Shown piece after piece: positions 26,613-36,241 of a stretch of DNA of 64,000 nucleotides. The notes beneath the pieces are model-generated. The model was not told the DNA's origin, did no database searches, and saw only the letters and a program-made list of their open reading frames with translations. This stretch comes from Pirellulaceae bacterium. Its GTDB lineage: Bacteria; Planctomycetota; Planctomycetia; Pirellulales; Pirellulaceae. Both the position numbers and the translations under genes were made by a program. The stretch's first letter is position 1, and each line of letters begins with the position of its first letter. The stretch is from NCBI GenBank assembly GCA_026004775.1, contig BPJU01000002.1, positions 304,435-368,434 on the forward strand. Reading direction: 5' to 3'.

Positions 26613-27487
26613 GTGTTGGATCCGCGTTGTATATCGCGTAGATGGGCTTCGGGGCATGCGAACTCCATCGGCCAGTCGGTGGCGATAGGGCGGATTTACG
26701 CAATATGGCCGATGCTTGTGCTGGTGTGCGGCTGCGTGCCGGCGGAGTTCGCCGACCCAAATCAACGGACATTTGATTTTCAGAATTCGCAATACGATCG
26801 TATGCAGCTACGACCATTGGTGGCGGGCATGGCGCGGCTGGTGGAACCGAACGCCAAGGGACTGCGTATGCATCTTCCTGCCGGCCCCGGCCCCGAGCGA
26901 GTGGGTATCAAGCCGGTGTTTTCTATACAAGGCGACTTCGAAATCACTGCCTCATTCGAAGTGGTACGCGCGGAGCAACCGAAGAGTGGTTCGGGAGTCG
27001 GCCCGGCGATCCATCTGGTATTCCAGTCTCCTTTGGAGCCAACGGCCGTGCTGTCACGGTTGCAGCGCCAAGAAGGTCGATAGATCTTCTCTTCCTACTA
27101 CGCGGTTTGGGATGATGCCCAAAAGAAAAGTGATCGACAAAAAAGATTACAGTTTCGCGCTGCCAGGGATAAATGGGGAAGCTACGAGTGGTCCGTACGG
27201 GAGAAACACTTGAGTTCTATGTAGTGGATGGCCTGAGTGACAATTTCGAGTTGGTCGATCGAGTTGCGGCCGTTCCCTACGACGTGCGGGAGATTTGGCT
27301 GGTATTGAATCGACAGGGCGATTCAGCAGCCGGCGAAGTGATCTGGAAAGATGTGACCATCCGGGCAGCCCGCTTCAGCACGCCGCAACCTAGGCCACGT
27401 GGCAACTGGCTGGTACGTGTCGTCCCGGTAGTAGTGGTGATTCTCGCAGCCACGGTCGCTGTGTGGTTCTGGAGGCGCGGGCGGTGA
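26613..27487 (+). pseudogene. DUF1583-like lipoprotein/anchored protein gene, broken by a stop and a frameshift
   Basis: The first frame (26613-27083) has a lipoprotein-like start (WPMLVLVCGCVPAEF) and a beta-rich region, and stops at TAG 27081-27083. Reading on in the same frame gives IFSSYYAVWDDAQKK... to RAARDKWG. Protein-like sequence then continues in another frame as KLRVVRTGETLEFYVVDG and ends in a membrane helix (VVPVVVVILAATVAVWFW). One missing G in the GGGG run at about 27174-27177 explains the shift. The KLRVVRTGETLEF segment resembles the C-terminal part of planctomycete DUF1583 proteins. Two lesions make a pseudogene likely; sequencing error at the G run cannot be excluded. Confidence 0.6.
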
Positions 27488-27735
27488 AGAAGCTCGAACG
27501 CCCGGCTTATTCACCGTCGCTGCGTTCGTCTTCATCGCCGAATCGCCGGGCTCGTTCCTCTTTGGCCTTTTCGGGTTTCTATGGAGTAGCAGCAGTTGGT
27601 GCCTGCTACACCCATCATCTGCTGCTGGTGAGGCTTGCGGCGCAGACGGAACGCCCGCACGTTGCGCGGGGCCCCGGCAAGGGAAGTTTGGTGGGGCACT
27701 CATGAGTTACGGCCTGTTGGCGAGCCCCGAACCCC

Positions 27736-28839
27736 TCATGGCAGATCACGAGGGGGTGGCCCAACATAACGAGCCCGCGGGCGAATGAGGCGGTTGTCCG
27801 AGTGCTGCTCGATGACGTGCGCACACCAGCCGGCCACTCGGGCCAATACAAACAACGGAGTGTACAGGGGAATCGGAAGTCCCAAGTAGTAGTAGATGCG
27901 AGCAGCCGGCCAGTCCAGGTTCGGATGCAACTGCTTTTCCCGCAACATGACCGCTTCGATCCGGCTGGCTATCTCCTCGAACGGCTGTTGCCCGACTCGC
28001 GCCGCCAACTGCCGGCACGGCTCTCGCAGAAACTCCGCTCGCGGATCTCCCTGTTTGTAAACCCGGTGTCCGAACCCCATCACCCGCCGTTTTTCCGCCA
28101 GCGCCTCAAGCGCCCATCGTTCGGCATCCTGTGGCGAGCGAAACTGCCGGAGCCATTCGATGACGCGTTCATTCGCGCCGCCGTGCAACGGCCCTTTGAG
28201 GGCTCCGATCGCCGCCGTCACCGCCGCATGCAGGTCCGACAAGGTGGAAGCGACGACTCGCGCGGCAAAGGTTGATGCTGCCAACTCGTGCTCGGCGTAC
28301 AACACCAGCGTCATATCCAGAGCCCGGACCGATTCCGCGTCAACTTCACCGCGACCCAGCAATGTCAAAATATTTTCCGCGATCGACGCGTCGGCTCGCC
28401 AGTTCGGCAGTGCATTTCCTTCCGGAGCTCTCCAGAACACGGCCAGGGCCAGCGGCAACTGGCCCAACAATTGTCGGGATTTTTGCAGGTTGGCGGCGCG
28501 CGAGTTATCAAACCTCAGGGCATCACATGTGCCCAGAGTGCTGGCGGCCGTCCGCAGCACGTCCATCGGAGAACTATCCCGAGGCAATGCCCGGAGCAGC
28601 GCCGCCAGCGATGCCGGCAACGTGGCATTGGTGGCTATGGAAGAGCGAAAATCGGCCAGTTGACGCTCTTCGGGAAGCTCACCTTCCAGCAAAAGATAAG
28701 CTACTTCGTCGAATGTCTTCCTGGCGGCCAACCGGCACGCATCGTAGCCGCGGTAACGCAGCCCTCCCTCCATCGAACAAATGGCGCTCTCGGCCGCCAC
28801 CACACCTTCCAAACCTCGCGCGAATTCGCCCGTGCTCAT
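27736..28839 (-). CDS. prpC: Citrate/2-methylcitrate synthase
   Basis: 367 residues of the citrate synthase family. The catalytic residues are visible: His in GPLHGGANE, His in MGFGHRVYKQGDPRAEF and Asp in HPNLDWP, with the C-terminal SDNRLIRP block. The length fits the short bacterial methylcitrate/citrate synthases. It overlaps the upstream methylisocitrate lyase gene by 4 bases (ATGA-type), which argues for 2-methylcitrate synthase, condensing propionyl-CoA with oxaloacetate. No 2-methylcitrate dehydratase is next to it, so a plain citrate synthase role remains possible. Confidence 0.88.
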   Translation of the reverse strand: MSTGEFARGLEGVVAAESAICSMEGGLRYRGYDACRLAARKTFDEVAYLLLEGELPEERQLADFRSSIATNATLPASLAALLRALPRDSSPMDVLRTAASTLGTCDALRFDNSRAANLQKSRQLLGQLPLALAVFWRAPEGNALPNWRADASIAENILTLLGRGEVDAESVRALDMTLVLYAEHELAASTFAARVVASTLSDLHAAVTAAIGALKGPLHGGANERVIEWLRQFRSPQDAERWALEALAEKRRVMGFGHRVYKQGDPRAEFLREPCRQLAARVGQQPFEEIASRIEAVMLREKQLHPNLDWPAARIYYYLGLPIPLYTPLFVLARVAGWCAHVIEQHSDNRLIRPRARYVGPPPRDLP

Positions 28840-29717
28840 CGGTTTCCCCCCTCCCCGAAATAGCGGCGGTCTCGTTCGTCATAGTCGCGATAATCCAATA
28901 ACTCATACAGCTCTGCTCGCGTCTGCATGTGAGGCAGGAGCGACCTTTGAGACTGTTCGGCTGCCAACACGCGAAGCGCCGATTCCATCGCTTTGACGGC
29001 TATCCGCAGCAACGTCACCGGATACAGTATCACCGCATAACCGATATCGGCCAGCCGTTGCATGTCCAGCAGCGGGCTTTTGCCGAATTCGGTCATGTTG
29101 GCGACCAACGGTACGTCGATGGCTTCGGCAAACTGAACGAACTCCTCTTCGGACTCCAGCGCCTCCGGAAAAATCCAGTCGGCTCCGGCTCGCACATAGT
29201 GTTCCGCACGGCGGACAGCTTCCTCCAGTCCGCACGCGCCGCGGGCGTCCGTGCGAGCAACGATGACCGTGTGGGGTGAATGGCGGGCGGCAGCGGCAGC
29301 ACGTATCTTGGCCACCATCTGCTCGATCGGGATCACCTGTTTGCCGGATAAATGACCGCACCGTTTTTGCGACGGTTGGTCTTCGATCTGGATGGCCGCT
29401 GCTCCGGCCGACTCCAGCTCCACCACGGCCCGCTCCACCTGAAGCGGCCCCCCGAATCCGGTGTCGGCATCCACCAACACCGGCACAGAAACGGCGCGGC
29501 TGATGTAGGCCGTTTGCTGAGCAAGTTCGGTGAGCGTTATCAGCCCCACATCAGGCATCGCCAGCACGCCCGCGGACAAAGCCGCCCCCGACACATAAAC
29601 CGCCGGATATCCCATCCGCTGGGCCAAGCGAGCAGCCAGAGCATTCGGCACCCCAGGGACAGCCAGCGTCCGTTCCTGAACCATCTGCCGCAAACGTGCC
29701 GCCCGCTCCTGAGTCAC
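28836..29717 (-). CDS. prpB: Methylisocitrate lyase (isocitrate lyase/PEP mutase family)
   Basis: About 293 residues from the GTG at 29717, chosen because GAGGGAG lies just upstream; the frame stays open to 29774. Family motifs are GYPAVYVSGAALSAG, the metal-binding DADTGFGG, the catalytic Cys loop KRCGHLSGK, and the C-terminal ELYELLDYRDYDERDRRYF typical of PrpB. It splits 2-methylisocitrate into pyruvate and succinate, the last step of the methylcitrate cycle for propionate. It is translationally coupled to prpC. Confidence 0.9.
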   Translation of the reverse strand: MTQERAARLRQMVQERTLAVPGVPNALAARLAQRMGYPAVYVSGAALSAGVLAMPDVGLITLTELAQQTAYISRAVSVPVLVDADTGFGGPLQVERAVVELESAGAAAIQIEDQPSQKRCGHLSGKQVIPIEQMVAKIRAAAAARHSPHTVIVARTDARGACGLEEAVRRAEHYVRAGADWIFPEALESEEEFVQFAEAIDVPLVANMTEFGKSPLLDMQRLADIGYAVILYPVTLLRIAVKAMESALRVLAAEQSQRSLLPHMQTRAELYELLDYRDYDERDRRYFGEGGNR

Positions 29718-30066
29718 GTCGATACTCCCTCGCCGCGTGCTGATCGTGCACCGCAGTAAACCAGGCCTGTCCAATGGGCTGCGTGGCCGGCTTCGCCGCT
29801 CTTTAGTTTACCCGATGGGCCACGTTTCCGTGCGGCCCCAACTCCAGAAATCAAGGAGATCAGCCTTGGCCGGTCACCCAACAACGTGCTATCGTTCTAT
29901 TACCGACTCCGGCCGGATCGATTGCAAGCCGTGTGTGACGGAGAAGGCAAGCCTGTCAAGGGACGCATGTGGGATGGTTGTTCGGCTGCCGGAGCGTTGC
30001 TTTGTCATTTGCCGATAAAACGAAATCGGCAGTCAGCCGTCTTCCACGCGGGCGATTACCGGATCC

Positions 30067-31689
30067 ATGAGCAAACAGGAAACGCAGACCCAACGTCAGA
30101 GCAGTTTCTGGGGACGGGCTGGCAGCGTATCGCTGGTGCTGGCCGAGTGGCTGTTGATTGTTCTGGTATACGCTGCCTACGCCGGCTGCCCACCGCCGGA
30201 CCTCAACGAGTCGTGTTATCTTGTCAAAGCCAAACATTATTGGCTCCCCGATTGGTGCCGGCGCGATCTTTTCGTGCGGTCGGCGGATGTGCACACGTTT
30301 TTTTATGCCACTGTCGGATGGTTTACGAGCGTTCTTTCGCTGGAACGGGCAGCGTATGCCGGCCGGTTGGCCGCCTGGGGCGTATTGGCGTGGGGCTGGT
30401 TGCGGATGAGCCGGGCTCTAACGCCGGTTCCCTTGATGGCCGCTTTAAGTGCCGGCTGGTTTTTGCTGCTTACCGGTATCCGCATGGCGGGCGAGTGGGT
30501 GGTGGGAGGTGTGGAAGCGAAGGTATTCGCATACGGTTTTGTATTTGCCGGCTTGGGCTGTTGGCTCAAGCAGCAATTGCGGTGGTGCTGGTTGTATTGG
30601 GGCGTGGCCGTCCTGTGGCATCCGCTTGTGGGAGGCTGGACGTGGATTGCCGCCCTGCTCGCGGCTGTGGCTACGCGCGAAATTCGCGGACAATGGAAAC
30701 ACCTCTTGCCGTGGAGTGTGGTCGGTTTGGCGGTCGGCTTTCCCGGCCTCTGGTGGGCTACTGCTGCACTGCGGGCTCCCGTTTCACATGAAGAGGCGAT
30801 TCAAGCTGCCCGAATTACGGTTTACGAGCGGCTGGCGCACCACCTGGCCTTCCACACATTCAGCCGCCGGGATATGGCGGCACTGGGACTGGTCGCCTGT
30901 ATGTCGATCGGCTGGGGAGCCTGGATGGGCAAGCGCCGGGCCTCTTGCCGGCAACTTGCCCGGTTTACGGCGGCAGTTGCCGCCATTGCTCTGGCCGGTA
31001 TTGTTATCGACCAGAGCCTCCTGTGGAATCTGGATCTGGCGGCAAGGCTGCTCAAGTTCTACTGGTTCCGCCTGGCTGATGCGGTAGTTCCTGTGACCGC
31101 AGCTTTATTGGTTACGCAATACTACTGCGAATTGTGTGAGCGCGATCGTCGCAAGGCCGAGTACTATCTTGTAATCATTTTGTTAATACCGGCGGTGGTA
31201 TTGGGGTGGAAAGTCGGCCGAGAACTCCGGGACACTCGTCCCCGGGCGGATCGCCGCTGGGACGCCACAGCCGGCGACCGGCAACTTGCTTTGCGCAAGT
31301 ATCGCAATTGGTTGGCCGCCTGTGGCTATATTCGCGAACATTTGCCTAAAGATGCGCTCTTTTTGACACCGTTCAATCAACAAACATTCAAATGGCATGC
31401 GGAGCGTGCGGAGGTGGTCAACTGGAAAGATTTTCCTCAGGACCCGGCAAGTATCCTCGAATGGAAGCGACGCATGGATGATCTGTTTCCCAACACCACA
31501 GCTCGTAGTGATATAACCTATTGGCGCGACAATGAGATTATAGAAAAAATGCGGCGCTATGGTGCGGAGTACCTGGTATTGGAACGCTTGCCGGGGGCCT
31601 CCCGCGCGCTTGGGCCTGCCTTTACGCAGGTCTATCCGCGTTTCGGTGACGTCAACGAAGACTTTGTGGTCTATCGGATAGCTCCATGA
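30067..31689 (+). CDS. Polytopic membrane protein (possibly DUF6798 type)
   Basis: 540 residues with about ten hydrophobic helices and a soluble C-terminal part. The first loop has DLNESCYLVKAKHYW and WCRRDLFVRSADVHTFFY. The C-terminal region reads LFLTPFNQQTFKWHAERAEV, VNWKDFPQD and YLVLERLPG, which I associate with the DUF6798 membrane-protein family of planctomycetes, with moderate certainty. The layout, with long periplasmic loops and a C-terminal globular domain, is reminiscent of GT-C glycosyltransferases, but no catalytic motif is identified. Its stop overlaps the Nudix gene start (ATGA). Confidence 0.7.
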   Translation: MSKQETQTQRQSSFWGRAGSVSLVLAEWLLIVLVYAAYAGCPPPDLNESCYLVKAKHYWLPDWCRRDLFVRSADVHTFFYATVGWFTSVLSLERAAYAGRLAAWGVLAWGWLRMSRALTPVPLMAALSAGWFLLLTGIRMAGEWVVGGVEAKVFAYGFVFAGLGCWLKQQLRWCWLYWGVAVLWHPLVGGWTWIAALLAAVATREIRGQWKHLLPWSVVGLAVGFPGLWWATAALRAPVSHEEAIQAARITVYERLAHHLAFHTFSRRDMAALGLVACMSIGWGAWMGKRRASCRQLARFTAAVAAIALAGIVIDQSLLWNLDLAARLLKFYWFRLADAVVPVTAALLVTQYYCELCERDRRKAEYYLVIILLIPAVVLGWKVGRELRDTRPRADRRWDATAGDRQLALRKYRNWLAACGYIREHLPKDALFLTPFNQQTFKWHAERAEVVNWKDFPQDPASILEWKRRMDDLFPNTTARSDITYWRDNEIIEKMRRYGAEYLVLERLPGASRALGPAFTQVYPRFGDVNEDFVVYRIAP

Positions 31690-32327
31690 CGGACAAGACA
31701 GCACGGATGGTTGAGCGGCTTCGAATTGTGCTGGCGAACGGGCTGTCGTTACGAGATTGCCGGCTGGTACCGGAATTGGCATACGGCCGCCACTGGGGGC
31801 CACCGCCACCCACAGCACGTCGCAGTGCCGTGATGATTCTGCTTTATCGGAAACAAGACACGTGGCACACGGTCTTGACGGTGCGTCCGGAACATCTGGC
31901 CGCCCATGGGGGCCAAGTGTGTTTTCCGGGCGGGCGCCTGGAGCCGGGTGAGTCACCCGAAGAAGCGGCACTTCGCGAGTGGCAGGAGGAGCTGGGTGCC
32001 GGGCTACGAACTCCGCAGTATGTCGGCATGCTTCCCGAACTCTATGTGTTTAACAGCGACTACCGCATCATACCGTGCATCTATCTTGCCAATGTGGTTC
32101 CGCGGTGCCTGCCCAATCCGGCTGAAGTGTCCCAGATTCTGGAAGTACCGGTAGCGGCGTTGGCCGATCCTGCCCGGCGCGGCCGGCACTGGGTGCAGCG
32201 CGGGCGATTACGATTCCAGGCGCCCCACATCAACTGGCAGGGGTACTACATTTGGGGGGCAACGGCCATTTTGTGTGAATTACTGGCCGACAGAGTTCAA
32301 AGGGCGTTAGGAGACGACGCTGGTTGA
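31686..32327 (+). CDS. Nudix hydrolase, CoA-diphosphatase-like
   Basis: 213 residues. The full Nudix box is GRLEPGESPEEAALREWQEE followed by LG, preceded by HLAAHGGQVCFPGG, the extended signature (UPF0035) of NudL-type CoA pyrophosphatases. These enzymes split CoA and related compounds to phosphopantetheine and adenosine 3',5'-bisphosphate. It overlaps the preceding membrane-protein gene by 4 bases and is followed about 105 bases later by an acyl-CoA synthetase, so a CoA-related context fits. Confidence 0.88.
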   Translation: MTDKTARMVERLRIVLANGLSLRDCRLVPELAYGRHWGPPPPTARRSAVMILLYRKQDTWHTVLTVRPEHLAAHGGQVCFPGGRLEPGESPEEAALREWQEELGAGLRTPQYVGMLPELYVFNSDYRIIPCIYLANVVPRCLPNPAEVSQILEVPVAALADPARRGRHWVQRGRLRFQAPHINWQGYYIWGATAILCELLADRVQRALGDDAG

Positions 32328-32433
32328 CCATGAAGGCGTGACGAGCGGCACGTCATTCGTACAATATGAGGTGGGGAGGTGCGACGGGATTTACAGCGCT
32401 TGTCTGCAACAGTAGCTTTCTGGAGAAAGAGCC

Positions 32434-34110
32434 ATGGTCCAGACGGCTCCTTGGGTCGACGGGTTGACGATCGACGAGGTGTTTCGCCGCACGGTGGAGC
32501 GCTACGGCCAGCGGGATGCACTGGTGTTTCCACAGCGGGGACTGCGCTGGTCATGGCAGCAGCTTGACCAGCAGGTGGAACGTGCTGCACGAGGGTTGTG
32601 GGCGCTGGGGATCCGCCCCGGGGAGCATGTCGCTTTGTGGGCCACGAACGTGCCGGAATGGGTGGTCACGCAACTGGCTACGGCTCGTATCGGAGCCGTG
32701 TTGGTAACGGTCAATCCGGCGTACCGCCCCTACGAATTGCAATATGTATTGGAACAGAGCGATGCCGTGGCACTGCTGCTCGTAGAGCGATTCAAGACCT
32801 CAGACTACTTCAGCATGTTACAAGAAATCTGCCCAGAGGTGGCCAAGGCCGGGCCGGGCCAGTGGCAGGCCGATCGCTATCCGCACTTGCGGCACGTGAT
32901 TGCTATCAGCGACCGCAAGGGAGCCCTCAACGGCGCCCATACCTGGTCGGGGATGATTGCTGCCGGTGAGGCGATGCAGGAAATCGACTTCAAGGAACTT
33001 GGCGGGCAATTGCAACCCTCCGATCCCATCAATATCCAGTACACTTCCGGAACCACCGGTTTCCCCAAAGCGGCCACACTCAGCCACCGGAATCTTTTGC
33101 TCAATGCCTTCTACGTCGGCCAGTGCCAGAAGCTGTCGGCCGAAGATCGCATGTGTGTACCGGTACCGTTTTATCATTGCTTCGGATGTGTATTGGGAAC
33201 GCTCTGCAGTGTGGTATATGGAGCGGCGATGATCGTTCCGGCGGAGTATTTTCAGCCCAAGGCCACCCTGGACGCCATCGAACAAGAGCGGGCAACTGTC
33301 ATCTATGGCGTTCCCACAATGTTTATCGCCGAATTGGAAGATCCGACATTTGCAGGTCGCGATCTGACTTCACTCCGCACCGGTATTATGGCCGGCGCCC
33401 CGTGCCCCATCGAATTGATGCGAAAAGTGATCAATGTCATGGGAGTACGAGAAATCACCATCGCCTACGGTCAGACCGAAGCGTCGCCGGTCGTGACGCA
33501 AACGCGGACCGAGGATCCGATCGAGCTTCGCGTCGAGACGGTCGGCCGCCCGCTGCCGGGGGTGGAGGTGAAGATTGTCGATCCGCAAAGCGGTGCCGAA
33601 CTGGGTGATATGCAGCAGGGAGAACTGTGCAGCCGCGGCCATGTGGTCATGCTTGGTTATTACAAGGATCCCGAGGCCACGGCCAAGGCGATCGACTCCG
33701 ACGGGTGGCTCCACAGCGGCGACCTGGCTATGAGACTTCCCAATGGTTACTATCGCATCACGGGAAGGCTCAAAGAAATGGTGATTCGTGGAGGCGAAAA
33801 CATCTATCCGCGCGAAATCGAGGAATACCTCTTTACCCATCCGGCCATTGAACAGGTGGCGATTGTCGGCGTTCCCGACGAAAAGTACGGCGAGGAGCTG
33901 TGTGCGTGGATCAAGCTGCGTCCGGGGCATGCGGTGTCGGAGGAGGAGATACGCGAGTACTGCCGGAAAAAGCTGGCCCATTTCAAGGTGCCGCGTTACG
34001 TCAAATTCGTGGATTCGTTTCCTCAAACCGTAACCGGCAAAATCCAAAAATTCCGCATCCGCGAGATTATGATCGAGGAACTCGGGCTTACGATCCCTGA
34101 GACGGCGTGA
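32434..34110 (+). CDS. Fatty acyl-CoA synthetase (AMP-binding enzyme)
   Basis: 558 residues of the ANL adenylating superfamily. The phosphate-binding P-loop reads [20 protein letters not shown]. Later motifs are [33 protein letters not shown] with [19 protein letters not shown], and the C-terminal catalytic Lys in [13 protein letters not shown]. The sequence is of the medium/long-chain acyl-CoA ligase type (FadD/AlkK-like) rather than acetyl-CoA synthetase. It would activate fatty acids with ATP and CoA in the cytoplasm. The end overlaps the convergent ferrochelatase gene by 23 bases. Confidence 0.9.
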   Translation: MVQTAPWVDGLTIDEVFRRTVERYGQRDALVFPQRGLRWSWQQLDQQVERAARGLWALGIRPGEHVALWATNVPEWVVTQLATARIGAVLVTVNPAYRPYELQYVLEQSDAVALLLVERFKTSDYFSMLQEICPEVAKAGPGQWQADRYPHLRHVIAISDRKGALNGAHTWSGMIAAGEAMQEIDFKELGGQLQPSDPINIQYTSGTTGFPKAATLSHRNLLLNAFYVGQCQKLSAEDRMCVPVPFYHCFGCVLGTLCSVVYGAAMIVPAEYFQPKATLDAIEQERATVIYGVPTMFIAELEDPTFAGRDLTSLRTGIMAGAPCPIELMRKVINVMGVREITIAYGQTEASPVVTQTRTEDPIELRVETVGRPLPGVEVKIVDPQSGAELGDMQQGELCSRGHVVMLGYYKDPEATAKAIDSDGWLHSGDLAMRLPNGYYRITGRLKEMVIRGGENIYPREIEEYLFTHPAIEQVAIVGVPDEKYGEELCAWIKLRPGHAVSEEEIREYCRKKLAHFKVPRYVKFVDSFPQTVTGKIQKFRIREIMIEELGLTIPETA

Positions 34111-35125
34111 GTGTTGGTCTGCCGCTGGGGCAGCAATCCGACGGACAATCCAGCGGTCGCGCGGGCAGACGGCCCACCACCGGATGATCCTGCCTCAACC
34201 CCAATCGTTCTTCCACCAGGTCCAGCAATCCTTCTACGAATCGAGGATGGCTTCCCACCGTTTGCGCTCGCAACATGGTTATACCCAACTCGTCACACAC
34301 CTGTTTGAGCTCTACATCCAGATCGTACAGAACTTCCATGTGGTCGGAGAGGAAACCGATCGGGGCTACAACAACGTGTGAAAGGGCACTTTTTGTTAGA
34401 GTTTGCCGGACGAAGTCACATACGTCGGGTTCCAGCCATGGCTGTTCGGGAGGCCCGCTGCGGCTTTGATAAACGAGATTCCACCGCGGAATGTTGAGCC
34501 GTTCGGAAAGGCACGTTGCGACATCTCTTAGTTGCCGTTCGTAATCACAGCGTTCAGCCATCGCCAGCGGGATGCTGTGCGCCGTAAACAGAACATGCCA
34601 TCGCTCGGATTCGCTATCCGGCAGTCGTTGCAATGTCTCTGCCAGCCGTTCTGTCCAAGCCTCAACAAACGCCGGATGATTAAAATATGGGCGGATGCGG
34701 TCAACCGTGGGCGCAAGGTGGCCGACCGCTTTGCGGGCTGCTTCGATGTTTTCCAGGTACTGGCGGCAACTGGAGTAGGAGCTGTAGGCCGAAGTGATGA
34801 CCGCCACCGCTCGCCGCACGCCGTCGTCGGCCATCCGCCTCAAGGTGTCTTCCAACAGGGGGTGCCAATTTCGGTTGCCCCAATACACCGGCAACCTCCA
34901 GGAGCGGGCTTGCATGGCGCTTTGCAGAGCCTCGATCAATTCCCGGCACTGGGCATTGATCGGGCTTACGCCGCCGAAGTGAAAATAATGTGCGGCCACT
35001 TCTTCGATTCTTTGGCGAGGCACCCGCCGCCCTCGCAACACGTTTTCCAAGAACGGCATCACCTCGTCCGGACCTTCCGGACCGCCGAAGGCTACCAGAA
35101 GTATGGCATCATACGGCAATTGCAT
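34088..35125 (-). CDS. hemH: Ferrochelatase (possibly coproporphyrin ferrochelatase)
   Basis: 345 residues starting [20 protein letters not shown], a typical ferrochelatase N-terminus. The metal-site region reads [19 protein letters not shown], followed by [20 protein letters not shown] and [20 protein letters not shown], matching the conserved His and Glu segments. It inserts ferrous iron into a porphyrin. The [10 protein letters not shown]-terminal region and the [10 protein letters not shown] block resemble the Gram-positive/actinobacterial group that uses coproporphyrin, but substrate choice cannot be decided here. GAAAGG precedes the ATG. Confidence 0.9.
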   Translation of the reverse strand: MQLPYDAILLVAFGGPEGPDEVMPFLENVLRGRRVPRQRIEEVAAHYFHFGGVSPINAQCRELIEALQSAMQARSWRLPVYWGNRNWHPLLEDTLRRMADDGVRRAVAVITSAYSSYSSCRQYLENIEAARKAVGHLAPTVDRIRPYFNHPAFVEAWTERLAETLQRLPDSESERWHVLFTAHSIPLAMAERCDYERQLRDVATCLSERLNIPRWNLVYQSRSGPPEQPWLEPDVCDFVRQTLTKSALSHVVVAPIGFLSDHMEVLYDLDVELKQVCDELGITMLRAQTVGSHPRFVEGLLDLVEERLGLRQDHPVVGRLPARPLDCPSDCCPSGRPTLTPSQGS

Positions 35126-35227
35126 GTTCGAAATGCCTTTCGTCCATCCGCTGCACTTTTTCGGTTAAACCCCCATACAAACCGAAACGGGCCCGCCAAT
35201 GGCACCATGGTCACGTTGCGGGATTCG

Positions 35228-36055
35228 TCAGGCTGTACCCATTGGGAAATCCCGTAGTGGCATGTGACATCTATTGTTCGAGTCAGCCGCTCGCTGGCAA
35301 GGGGCACGACACGGCATTCGGGCCGCTAGTTTTTCCCGGACAAGTTTGGCAAAGCGAAGCGCATCCTCGGCCATCGACACGTTATTGAAAAGACAATAAC
35401 AATCGGCGGTGTCGCACCAGGCCACAAGTTGCCTTAGTTCCTGATCGCTGTACCGATGTCGATATCCGGCCGGTGGGTTGACGTTGCCATTGCCGTGCAG
35501 CCGGTAGTAGCGCACGGCGCCCCAGACGGATTGGCGTTCGAAGGGGTCGACCACGTGCAGCAGGTCACATTCCCGGCACACCTCGCGCACAAGCTCATCA
35601 TGCCAGGCCTCTCCGCGAGGTTCGAAGCCGAAAGACAACCCATCCCGATCTGCCCATCGAAAAAAACTTCTCAGATTTTTCAAATGTTCGGCGGTTGGCG
35701 TGAATTGCGCGGGACATTGGAAAATGACAAGTGGCGCCTTGAGCAACCGAGCTATTTCGAGCGTAGTGTGCCAGGCGTAGCGAACCACCGGGGTATCTCG
35801 AAATTCGCCACACTGGTGGCGTTCGGCGGCCGACAGGCGTGAACGCCGGTAAGTGGGGCTTCCCGGATAGTGGGTGATCGCCTGGAAGGCTTTCAAGGTA
35901 AAGACGAAGTTTTCCGGAGCGGCCTGCCGCCAGCGCTGGGCGGTTTGTGGTTGGGGCGGTTGATAAAAGGTCTGTTGGATCTCGATCAGGGAGAAGCTGC
36001 GGAAGTATTGCGCTTGGGGCAGAGCAAATCCGCAGGTACCTACGCGAGGCGGCAT
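35228..36055 (-). CDS. DUF72 (YecE-like) family protein
   Basis: About 275 residues from the ATG at 36055, which has GGGAG 8 bases upstream; the frame is open from 36100. It reads VGTCGFALPQAQYFRSFSLI, then FTLKAFQAITHYPGSPTY, FGFEPRGEAWHD and VRYYRLHGNG, the usual landmarks of the DUF72 TIM-barrel family. Family members are widespread and have no settled biochemical role. It lies downstream of ferrochelatase on the same strand with a ~100-base gap, but a functional link is not evident. Confidence 0.88.
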   Translation of the reverse strand: MPPRVGTCGFALPQAQYFRSFSLIEIQQTFYQPPQPQTAQRWRQAAPENFVFTLKAFQAITHYPGSPTYRRSRLSAAERHQCGEFRDTPVVRYAWHTTLEIARLLKAPLVIFQCPAQFTPTAEHLKNLRSFFRWADRDGLSFGFEPRGEAWHDELVREVCRECDLLHVVDPFERQSVWGAVRYYRLHGNGNVNPPAGYRHRYSDQELRQLVAWCDTADCYCLFNNVSMAEDALRFAKLVREKLAARMPCRAPCQRAADSNNRCHMPLRDFPMGTA

Positions 36056-36241
36056 GGCGGGTTTCTCCCTATTCCTCGGTCCTGACAGGGAAGATGACAT
36101 GGCAGTTCCTATTTGGCAATAAAGTGCCGCTGCATAACGTGGGCTACCACCGTCGCCATCTCGATAAAGGTGCGCATTGGCGAAGGTCGGGAAGCTAACT
36201 GCCCGTTTTCGCGTGTGTCGCCGTGCCAGGCAGGTGAATCT

